Assembly (NCBI GenBank): GCA_026713285.1
Contig: JAPOOT010000075.1
Location: forward strand, 1 to 14,153
DNA: 14,153 nucleotides
Origin: Gemmatimonadota bacterium
GTDB lineage: Bacteria; JAAXHH01
Reading direction: 5' to 3'
The notes under the pieces were generated by a model that made no database searches, had not been told where the DNA came from, and saw only the letters and a program-made list of their open reading frames with translations. The first letter of the stretch is position 1; every line of letters begins with the position of its first letter. Below are positions 6,973 to 13,248 of this stretch, one piece after another. The position numbers and the translations under genes were made by a program.

Positions 6973-8943
6973 TTGACTGACACATCCACCCATACCACGA
7001 CGAGTGAATCCCCGCCAACCTCCGTAATTACGTCGAGGTCCCTCGCCACGGGACTGGTCCTGGCCATCATCCTCAACATCTGGGTGACGTACGGGACCTA
7101 TATCCTGCACACATCCCGCATGTCGGTGGCCCACCTGCCCATCTCCGCCCTGGCGCTCTTTCTGCTCGTCACCTTCGTGTACAATCCCCTCGTACGCGGT
7201 ATGTCCCAACGGGCCGCATTCACCGGCAGAGAACTCGCGCTGATCTTCTGCATCCTGCTGATTTCGAGCCTCATACCCGGCAAGGCCTTCGTGTCGTACT
7301 TCCTGACCATCATATCGACGCCCTTTTACTTCGCCCAGCCGGAAAACCAGTGGGTGGAGCTCTTCCACCCCTTTCTGCCGGAATGGCTCGTGGCGAGCAA
7401 CCAGAACAACGCCATGGGGTGGTTTTACGAAGGGCTGCCTCCGGGAAGCGCCATACCCTGGTCCCCGTGGATCATCCCCGTCGCCTGGTGGATGAGCTTC
7501 TTCGTCGCGATATTCGTCGTCGGCGCCTGCGTGGCCACCATATTCAGAAAACAGTGGGTGGAGTACGAGCGGCTTACTTTTCCCCTCGTCCAGGTACCCC
7601 TCGAACTCATAGCCGGGGACCAGTCTCCCGGTCGCTGGCCGAAACTGGTCTACGACCGCCTGTTCCAGATCGGGTTCGTCCTCGCACTGGCCATCGCACT
7701 CTGGAATATCGTGTCCTTCGCCCATATCGTGCCGCAGCTCCCCGTCGGCACCTTCTTCGAGACTCCGCTCCAACTGAGTCCGATGTTCCCTTCCATCCCC
7801 CTGCGTATCAGCCCCTACATGCTCAGCTTCGGCTACTTTATCAACGTAGACATCCTGTTGAGCATCTGGGTCTTCTTCATGCTGGGACTGCTAGAAATCG
7901 GTGCGCTGAATTACATAGGACTCAACACGGCCAGCAGCGGTCCCGGCGGCAGCGGCGGCGTCAACGCGCAGTTTTTCGGCGGATTCCTGGTGTACGTGGG
8001 TTACAGTCTCTGGGCCGCCAGGCGGCACCTGGCAGGCGTTGTCAAGAAAGCGATGGGGCGGGATTCCGGACTGGACGATACAAAGGAACTCGTTTCCTAC
8101 AGGACCGCCGTGATCGGGTTCCTGCTCGGATCCGCCTTTATCTGCGCATGGCTGTACCAGTCCGGCCTGTCGTATTCGGTGATGGCGGTGTTCCTGGCCT
8201 TTCTGTTCATACTATACTTCGGCACGACGAAAGTGATCGCGGAAACAGGGGTGGTATTCCTCGATTTGCCCGTGAACGCGCACCAGATCACGGTGCTGTC
8301 CCTGGGTTCAGGGAACATATCCAAGTCAAGCCTTACGGCGCTGGGCCTGGCCAGCGCGTATGCGCGAAACTGGCGCGGACTGGGTATGGGTTCGGTCGTG
8401 CTGGCCGATCGGCTGACGGACGGATTCTGGCCGAGGAAGAAAGGACTGCTGCTCGTACTCGCCGCCACCTTTCTCGTCAGCATGGTCACGGCGTTGGCTT
8501 ACTCGATACAGTCGGGCTATGCAATAGGAGCATATAACTTCGGAGGCGGGGCGTTCGACGGGCTCAACAAGAACTACTACGACGAGATTGTAACCTGGAT
8601 GAAGAACCCACTGTCCCTGGGTCAGAACGAGCCCTGGTTCATGGCGGCCGGCGCGGCGATCTTCCTGTTGCTGCTGAAACTCCGGCACTGGCTGGTCTGG
8701 TGGCCCCTCGCCCCGGTGGGCTTCGCCATCTGCTTCGCGAGCAATATCCGGGACTCGATCCTGTCCGTCTTCCTCGCCTGGCTCGCCAAGTTCATCCTGC
8801 TGAAGGTCGGGACCAGCACCTACCGCACGGGCCAGCGGTTTTTCCTGGGCATCCTGGTCGGTTACACGCTGGGCATCGTTCTTTCGTTCTTTGTGGATGC
8901 CCTGTTCTATCCCGGACAGGGCCACATGATACACGACTGGTAG
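6973..8943 (+). CDS. Large polytopic membrane protein, DUF6785/DUF6784-like
   Basis: This is a 656-residue multi-pass inner-membrane protein with a short polar N-terminus (1-22) rich in Thr and Ser. Hydrophobic segments include about 23-45, 55-72, 87-120, 166-190, 231-252, 284-318, 334-347, 376-417, 490-512, 555-588, 598-611 and 622-642, which gives roughly 12-14 passes. A glycine-rich GPGGSGG lies at 323-329 and a TKVIAETG turn at 419-426. I recall this composition from proteins labelled DUF6785/DUF6784 that are common in Latescibacterota and Planctomycetota; no function is established that I know of, and a transporter role is only a guess from the fold. The start is TTG at 6973. An in-frame TGA directly before it (6970-6972) and the lack of any ATG before the first membrane segment force this choice. 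There is no obvious ribosome site. It follows the sulfatase by 121 bases, most of them repeat, so a link to a sulfated substrate is possible but unproven. Confidence 0.82.
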   Translation: MTDTSTHTTTSESPPTSVITSRSLATGLVLAIILNIWVTYGTYILHTSRMSVAHLPISALALFLLVTFVYNPLVRGMSQRAAFTGRELALIFCILLISSLIPGKAFVSYFLTIISTPFYFAQPENQWVELFHPFLPEWLVASNQNNAMGWFYEGLPPGSAIPWSPWIIPVAWWMSFFVAIFVVGACVATIFRKQWVEYERLTFPLVQVPLELIAGDQSPGRWPKLVYDRLFQIGFVLALAIALWNIVSFAHIVPQLPVGTFFETPLQLSPMFPSIPLRISPYMLSFGYFINVDILLSIWVFFMLGLLEIGALNYIGLNTASSGPGGSGGVNAQFFGGFLVYVGYSLWAARRHLAGVVKKAMGRDSGLDDTKELVSYRTAVIGFLLGSAFICAWLYQSGLSYSVMAVFLAFLFILYFGTTKVIAETGVVFLDLPVNAHQITVLSLGSGNISKSSLTALGLASAYARNWRGLGMGSVVLADRLTDGFWPRKKGLLLVLAATFLVSMVTALAYSIQSGYAIGAYNFGGGAFDGLNKNYYDEIVTWMKNPLSLGQNEPWFMAAGAAIFLLLLKLRHWLVWWPLAPVGFAICFASNIRDSILSVFLAWLAKFILLKVGTSTYRTGQRFFLGILVGYTLGIVLSFFVDALFYPGQGHMIHDW

Positions 8944-8968
8944 CAGGCGGAAATGAACTCGAACCCGG

Positions 8969-8997
8969 CGGACCGCATGGGCTGACGGACCGCATGG
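8969..8997 (+). repeat. 12-base direct repeat in the convergent intergenic gap
   Basis: The 12-mer cggaccgcatgg occurs at 8969-8980 and again at 8986-8997, with five bases between. It lies in the 94-base gap between the end of the membrane protein gene and the end of the oxygenase gene on the other strand. The core ggaccgcatg also occurs at 10618-10627 inside a coding region. The copies are not inverted, no strong hairpin or T-run is visible here, and I see no clear terminator for either convergent gene. It may be a remnant of short tandem duplication. Confidence 0.6.
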
Positions 8998-9037
8998 ACC
9001 GCGCAAGACCACGGATTTAATCGGGGTGTACCGGCCG

Positions 9038-10438
9038 CTAAAACGTGCTCTTCGCCGTCGTCAGGGGACACCAGCGCGAGGCCTGCAGCCAGTGCAGCAG
9101 CGTGCGCAGGGCTTCCGGCGTGCCGATCTGTTCGAGTGCAACGGCGGCATGCCCCTGTACATACCGGTTTTCATCGTAGCACGCATCCGCAAGGTCTTGA
9201 ATGGCCGTCTGAGCCTCGACTCCGAATCGGGCCAGCGCATAGGCGGTTCTGGACCGAACCTGCTCATCCTCGTCCTTCATCATACCGATCAGCGCGGGAA
9301 CGGACGAATCCGCGGCCAGCTTGATCTGGCCCAGTCCATCGGCCACGTTCTGCCGGACAAATGGCGATGGATCGTCTGTATGGCCCGCGAGGTGTCCCGC
9401 AACCGATGGGTTGTGGTGCCGGATGTCTCCAAGGGCGTAAACCGCGTAGCCCCTGACGCGTTCGTTTTCGTGTCCGAGCAGGGAGATCAGCGGTTCGACT
9501 GCGGCGGTACCCAGCGCGCTTAGTCCGTAGCACGCTTCACGCCGGACCTCATCCCTTTCGTGTTGCAGCGCTTCGAGGAGATGTGGTAGCGCGGATTCTC
9601 CGCACTCCGCCAGGCTATAGGCCGCGTGCAAACGCTTCTGTTCGAGTTCATGCGTCAGGTCCCGGGCGTGCGCCTCGACGTGTTCCTCGCCTTCCCGCCT
9701 GGTTCCCGCAGACCCGTTTCCAGCAAGCCAGTGCCACATGTTCCGCCACATGGCGCTCCGGGAATCGTCCGACAGGTCGCCCAGGTCGATTTCGTCTCGT
9801 TGATTGTTCCAGCTGGGGCGGTCCGGCTCCGACATTCTCGTAAACTGGAATTTCATCATATAGCGTACCTTGTCCGTCGCGTTCGGAAACGCCCGGTGCC
9901 AGAGGTCGAAGTGTATGATGGTAATGGTTCCCGCCTCGCCGCACGCGGGGAATCCATCTGGGACCGACCCGTTCCCTCCGACGGTCTCTTCGCGGGACTC
10001 GAAGTAGTGGCTGCCGGGTATTACCCCCGTCGGCCCGATTTCCACCGGGGTGTCCTGGGGGTAGTACATGGCCATGATCCACCGCGGATGGTGATCCCGC
10101 ACCTTGGTATAACCCCAGTAACTGTCCTTGTGCCAGTTGCCTCCACGGCTGTTCGGCGGGTTCACGTGCGGGTGGCGGTGAGCGTGCATGACGTAGTCCG
10201 GTCCGAGCAGGCTGGTCAGCGCGCCTTGAACGGCAGGATCGTCGTAGACCTGTTGGATCTCGGGCACACGCGGCAACAGGTTGTTTCCCGGATTCCCGTC
10301 ATCGTCGATGATCGCCTTCGTCTTCTCATAAATCCCATCGTGAAGCGCGACCGGCTGATCCACGTTGATCACGTGGTAGCCGTTTACGATAAAATCGCGC
10401 ATGGCGTCGTCATCGAACAGGTAGGATCTGTCCACCAT
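9038..10438 (-). CDS. Phytanoyl-CoA dioxygenase (PhyH)-type oxygenase with C-terminal HEAT repeats
   Basis: This is a two-part protein of 466 residues. Residues 1 to about 240 form a PhyH-family Fe(II)/2-oxoglutarate-dependent oxygenase domain. The iron triad is H103-x-D105 (within NWHKDSYWGY) and H181 (LWHRAFPN), and R192 in VRYMMKF is placed to bind 2-oxoglutarate. Residues about 265-455 are roughly six HEAT/PBS-lyase-type helical repeats, with recurring patterns such as VRREACYGLSALG, VRGYAVYALGDI and VRSRTAYALARFG. The family hydroxylates diverse small molecules; the substrate here is unknown. HEAT arrays normally bind proteins, so the tail may recruit a partner or mediate assembly (inference). 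The ATG has a good ribosome site, aaggag at 10448-10453, nine bases upstream. The protein has no signal peptide and is expected to be cytoplasmic. It is the last gene of a leftward run, 100 bases after the 268-residue hypothetical gene, and converges on the membrane protein gene. Confidence 0.92.
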   Translation of the reverse strand: MVDRSYLFDDDAMRDFIVNGYHVINVDQPVALHDGIYEKTKAIIDDDGNPGNNLLPRVPEIQQVYDDPAVQGALTSLLGPDYVMHAHRHPHVNPPNSRGGNWHKDSYWGYTKVRDHHPRWIMAMYYPQDTPVEIGPTGVIPGSHYFESREETVGGNGSVPDGFPACGEAGTITIIHFDLWHRAFPNATDKVRYMMKFQFTRMSEPDRPSWNNQRDEIDLGDLSDDSRSAMWRNMWHWLAGNGSAGTRREGEEHVEAHARDLTHELEQKRLHAAYSLAECGESALPHLLEALQHERDEVRREACYGLSALGTAAVEPLISLLGHENERVRGYAVYALGDIRHHNPSVAGHLAGHTDDPSPFVRQNVADGLGQIKLAADSSVPALIGMMKDEDEQVRSRTAYALARFGVEAQTAIQDLADACYDENRYVQGHAAVALEQIGTPEALRTLLHWLQASRWCPLTTAKSTF

Positions 10439-10443
10439 GAATC

Positions 10444-10453
10444 ACTGCTCCTT
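10444..10453 (-). promoter_or_regulatory. Ribosome binding site of the PhyH-HEAT gene
   Basis: Read on the minus strand the sequence is aaggagcagt, a near-perfect Shine-Dalgarno sequence with GGAG nine bases before the ATG at 10438. The identical 10-mer precedes the deoxycytidylate deaminase gene. This fixes the oxygenase start, since no other start in that reading frame is as well supported. Confidence 0.75.
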
Positions 10454-10538
10454 TCTTGCACAGCGGCCGGTCCTGACGGTCATCATGACAGGCCTTCTGT
10501 GGTTCGTTCGAAATCCGATTTCTGGTCCAGCCACTGGT

Positions 10539-11345
10539 TCAATCATCAGTAAAGCAGACCGCCATATCTTCAAGAAATGCCTGGGGTTTCACTGTTTTGA
10601 AATGGTTTCCAATCCATGGACCGCATGAGATTTCCAACGCGTGGTTCCTAACCGTTACGCCTTGCGGAAGACGATCCAGGCTCTCCCGGATGACGTCCGC
10701 CGCGGAACCCGATGCGCGGACTTCCAGGTTCCCGTCCACGCAGTCGTAATACCAGACTGATTTCAGCCTGCCGCTCAACAGTTTATACGCGTAATGCGAA
10801 AGCGGATTCTCTACGGAACCCGGCATGAACGAAGCCGGCCAGCATACCCGGTTGACCTGGTGTCTAAACAACGCCTCGATCATACATTCCGGAGTCGCCG
10901 GGCAGAGATGCCAGTTGGTCTCCGGCCAGACGTCCAGCCATCCCCAGGCGCTTCCCATCTCCCCGATGGACAGGTCCAGATCCCCGCTTCGCGTGCGAAC
11001 CCGCGCCTCCCGCCCTCCGATGAAGGCATGGTGCAGTGGATAGTCGAAGAATACGTTCCCTTTCGACCGGAGCCGATCGTAGAACCCGGTCGCCAGGCCC
11101 AGGACGGCAGCGCACAGCCCGAGCACACCGTCTTCCAGCCGGGGGCAAACAAATCCCACGCGATCCTGTGGATGGTAATCGGGATACACATCGGAAAACG
11201 ATGTGTCCACCGGCCCGGTATCCTGCAGCCGGAGATACTCGAAATCCGATTGCGTTATGCGATCGCTGGTATGCAATACGCCCCCGTAACAGGGGTACAG
11301 AATCGATGGAGGATTCGCCGCGTAATTTCCGTGCTTCCGATTCAT
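10539..11345 (-). CDS. Hypothetical protein, 268 residues, unrecognised
   Basis: I do not recognise this protein. It is probably a real gene: it fits between two well-supported genes in the same direction, starts 24 bases after the deaminase stop, and its composition is that of a folded soluble protein. It has no signal peptide or membrane segment. It is rich in aromatic residues (Trp, Tyr, Phe) and has about nine cysteines, including YPCYGG near residue 19, CPRL near 67 and CPATPEC near 148-154, but they do not form a standard zinc or Fe-S spacing. Other distinctive stretches are FFDYPLHHAFIGG (about 99-111) and MGSAWGWLDVWPETNWHLCP (about 130-149). The C-terminal part (about 200-240), with alternating strand-like segments and DVIRESLDRLPQGV, looks like a small alpha/beta unit. 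No clear ribosome site precedes the ATG, so translation may be coupled to the deaminase gene. Function and location are unknown; cytoplasm is most likely. Confidence 0.68.
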   Translation of the reverse strand: MNRKHGNYAANPPSILYPCYGGVLHTSDRITQSDFEYLRLQDTGPVDTSFSDVYPDYHPQDRVGFVCPRLEDGVLGLCAAVLGLATGFYDRLRSKGNVFFDYPLHHAFIGGREARVRTRSGDLDLSIGEMGSAWGWLDVWPETNWHLCPATPECMIEALFRHQVNRVCWPASFMPGSVENPLSHYAYKLLSGRLKSVWYYDCVDGNLEVRASGSAADVIRESLDRLPQGVTVRNHALEISCGPWIGNHFKTVKPQAFLEDMAVCFTDD

Positions 11346-11369
11346 GCGTCAAGCAGAATCTCACCAGCC

Positions 11370-11864
11370 TCAGGCGGTATTCACGACCGCTTCAGGACTC
11401 GCGTCCAATTTCAATTCGACCATCTCGATACCGGATTCTTCCACCAGCCAGTCATACACTTCCTCAATGGATTTCGTGTAGGTGTACCGCTCCGCATAAA
11501 CAACCCGGCGAATCCCCGCCTGGATGGACTTTTTAAGACAGCCCAGGCAGGGTTTGTTGGTGGCGTAAAGCGTTGCGCCGCTCGTGGACGAACCGTGACG
11601 CGCGGCGAAAAGGATGGCGTTTTCCTCGGCGTGCATGCAGACACATTCGTCGAGGTTCGCCCCGGACGGCCCGTCCGAGTTGCATCGTTTGCATCCACCG
11701 TCGAAGCAGTTGGGTATGCCCATGGGGGTGCCGTTGTAGCCCGTGCTGGTAATGATCTTGTCGTTCACGATCACGGCGCCGACATGCCTGCGAATGCAAT
11801 TCGAACGCGCCGAAACGGCATATGCGATGCGAAGGAAATACTCGTCCCAGGAGATTCTTTCCAT
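11370..11864 (-). CDS. Deoxycytidylate (dCMP) deaminase family protein
   Basis: This is a zinc-dependent cytidine/deoxycytidylate deaminase-fold enzyme, most like dCMP deaminase, which converts dCMP to dUMP to supply thymidylate synthesis. The catalytic motif is H78-A-E80 (within CVCMHAEENAI), and the zinc-binding cysteines are C106 and C109 in KPCLGC. The upstream GYNGTP (42-47) and the cysteine-rich insert with C53, C58, C61, C74 and C76 are typical of the dCMP deaminase branch, where some members bind a second zinc. The length of 164 is normal. The start is well supported by AAGGAG six bases before the ATG. It lies 84 bases downstream of the AI-2E-type permease and 24 bases upstream of the unrecognised gene. 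A ComEB label is possible by homology, but competence genes are not seen here. It could also act on a modified or free cytidine; dCMP is the best guess. Confidence 0.92.
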   Translation of the reverse strand: MERISWDEYFLRIAYAVSARSNCIRRHVGAVIVNDKIITSTGYNGTPMGIPNCFDGGCKRCNSDGPSGANLDECVCMHAEENAILFAARHGSSTSGATLYATNKPCLGCLKKSIQAGIRRVVYAERYTYTKSIEEVYDWLVEESGIEMVELKLDASPEAVVNTA

Positions 11865-11866
11865 TT

Positions 11867-11876
11867 ACTGCTCCTT
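11867..11876 (-). promoter_or_regulatory. Ribosome binding site of the deaminase gene
   Basis: The minus-strand sequence is aaggagcagt, with GGAG six bases before the ATG at 11864. The same ten bases serve the PhyH-HEAT gene 1.4 kb further along the same strand. It supports the 164-residue start. Confidence 0.78.
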
Positions 11877-11948
11877 ATTCGTCGTCTGATTCCCAGGTTG
11901 TGTCGATTATTGAACGGGAAGTTGCGGCGCTTCGTCGTCATGGTCCAA

Positions 11949-13067
11949 TCAAGGCTGAACCGGCTTCTCCGCCGTAAGAGCGCCTTTCAGGTATCTCTTG
12001 TAGTACGAATGGATCAGGAACGTCGCCGGAAGCGCGATCAGCAGCCCCAGAATGCCCAGCAGCTTGCCCCAGACGGACAGGGAAAGCAGGATGACGGCCG
12101 GATTGAAACCGGTCACCTTTCCCATGATCCGCGGAACCAGTATGGCGTCCTGGATTACCTGCACGACGGCAAACACGGCAAGCACGAGACCCAGCATGAT
12201 CCAGATACTCTCGCCCGCACCCAGCGACGCGATTATCGCAAACAGCACGGACGGAATGAGTCCCACGACCTGCAGGTAGGGCACCATGTTGAGCAGGCCG
12301 ATAAAAAGGCCCAGCAGAATACCCATCGGCAGCCCGATCAACCAGAAACCCAGGGCGAAAAGCAATCCCACGATAAAGGCTATGAGGGCCTGGGCACGGA
12401 AATAGACCCGCATGGCCGTCGTGAAGTCGCATACCACGTTCAGCACCACCTGCCTGTACCGATCGGGGATCAATTCCTTCCACCCCTCGGTGATCTCGTC
12501 GTAATCCAGCAGGATGAAGACCAGGTAGAGCAATATGACGACCACGACCGCCAACCCGATCACAAAACTTATTGTGCCCGAAAACACACCCCAGATCCCA
12601 GGCAGTACCTGCTGAAAGAAAACTCTGATGTTTTCGAAGTTCAGCAGTTGCACGAGTTCCTCGAACCGGACGAGATCCGTGATGTAGGCCCGGATTTCCT
12701 CGGGCACGTAGTCCTGCAGCGCCGCCCGCCACTGATCCGTGTTCACCACTCCGGTCAGCAGATTTTGCATATGCACGATCTCGGAGACGACCATGGGGAT
12801 CAGAATCGCCAGAAAAAGGACCACGCCGCCCAGGATTACCGTCAGGCTCAGCAGTACGGAGACGATCCGCTGTTTGAACGGCAGCTTCCGCTGCAACCAG
12901 GAAGTCAGTGGGTTAATCAGGTAGGCGAGCAGCAGCGCGACCGCGAAAGGGATGAGAATGTCGCTCACGTAGGCGATAAAGGCAATCAGCAGCCAGATCA
13001 CTGCCGCGGCGATTGCGATCCGGACGACGCGGTCGAAGGTAAAGGTGTTTTCGGACATCATGGGCAT
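11949..13067 (-). CDS. AI-2E family transporter (PerM-like permease)
   Basis: This is a polytopic inner-membrane protein of the AI-2E (DUF20/PerM) family, whose members export autoinducer-2, ions or other small solutes in different species. From the ATG chosen here it has about 372 residues. Membrane segments lie at about 17-34, 36-53, 68-95, 160-188, 224-247, 248-275, 288-310 and 322-354, with the usual soluble insert at about 96-160. The family signature is seen near 246-272 as GLPMGILLGLFIGLLNMVPYL (in two parts: GLPMGILLG, then LFIGLLNMVPYL). The frame is open to a TTG at 13100, which would add 11 residues. I prefer ATG 13067 (or 13061/13058), because the extension is unlike the family and a TTGACA box at 13134-13139 would put transcription start near 13104. 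No start has a clear ribosome site. The substrate cannot be told; no luxS or quorum gene is nearby. Confidence 0.88.
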   Translation of the reverse strand: MPMMSENTFTFDRVVRIAIAAAVIWLLIAFIAYVSDILIPFAVALLLAYLINPLTSWLQRKLPFKQRIVSVLLSLTVILGGVVLFLAILIPMVVSEIVHMQNLLTGVVNTDQWRAALQDYVPEEIRAYITDLVRFEELVQLLNFENIRVFFQQVLPGIWGVFSGTISFVIGLAVVVVILLYLVFILLDYDEITEGWKELIPDRYRQVVLNVVCDFTTAMRVYFRAQALIAFIVGLLFALGFWLIGLPMGILLGLFIGLLNMVPYLQVVGLIPSVLFAIIASLGAGESIWIMLGLVLAVFAVVQVIQDAILVPRIMGKVTGFNPAVILLSLSVWGKLLGILGLLIALPATFLIHSYYKRYLKGALTAEKPVQP

Positions 13068-13110
13068 GACCGGGAACAGCGCATGGATAGTGACAGACAA
13101 GCAGTGTAAT

Positions 13111-13139
13111 CAAGTAGTCGCCGGGATGGAGGATGTCAA
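13111..13139 (-). promoter_or_regulatory. Possible leftward promoter for the permease gene
   Basis: On the minus strand a consensus -35 box, TTGACA (13134-13139), is followed after 17 bases by TACTTG (13111-13116), which matches a -10 box poorly. Transcription would begin near 13104. The -35 match and location in a divergent intergenic region support it; the weak -10 makes it uncertain. Confidence 0.3.
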
Positions 13140-13165
13140 GCAAATACAAGAAGGTGGACTATCTC

Positions 13166-13195
13166 TTGACCTTCCTTCGCCGGCGGGTCTATATT
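13166..13195 (+). promoter_or_regulatory. Sigma-70-like promoter for the solute-binding protein gene
   Basis: TTGACC at 13166-13171 and TATATT at 13190-13195 are separated by 18 bases, five-of-six matches to both consensus boxes. Transcription would begin near 13202 and leave a leader of about 47 bases before the ATG at 13249. It is the best promoter-like sequence in the window and sits in the only divergent gap. No operator palindrome or riboswitch fold is evident in the leader. Confidence 0.6.
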
Positions 13196-13248
13196 GACCG
13201 CGCATCAACGGTACAAACAGTCCAGTTCCAACCAAACCGGGAAACAGT

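Noticed and set aside
6960..6980. A six-codon ATG frame overlapping the start of the membrane protein gene, considered as a leader peptide
   Set aside because: It has no ribosome site, no regulatory codon run and is short enough to occur by chance.
4125..7079. A 984-codon open frame on the minus strand, antisense to the oxidoreductase beta gene, the sulfatase and the start of the membrane protein gene
   Set aside because: It lies opposite genes with intact catalytic motifs. Its translation is low in complexity, rich in Arg, Val, Gly and His and has no domain I recognise. Long antisense frames are expected in GC-rich coding DNA with strong codon bias.
10479..10489. An 11-base palindrome, gtcatcatgac, upstream of the oxygenase gene, considered as an operator
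   Set aside because: Arms of five bases around one centre base are expected several times by chance in 14 kb, and there is no second copy or adjacent promoter to support it.
9626..10552. A 308-codon plus-strand open frame opposite the PhyH-HEAT gene
   Set aside because: The minus-strand gene has a full iron triad, HEAT repeats and a strong ribosome site; the plus-strand frame has no recognisable domain and no start signal.
10794..13109. A 771-codon open frame on the plus strand, antisense to the hypothetical, deaminase and permease genes
   Set aside because: The opposite strand carries the deaminase HAE/PCxxC motifs and a typical AI-2E permease. The plus-strand translation is a Gln-, Asp-, His- and Arg-rich stretch typical of the complement of membrane-protein codons.
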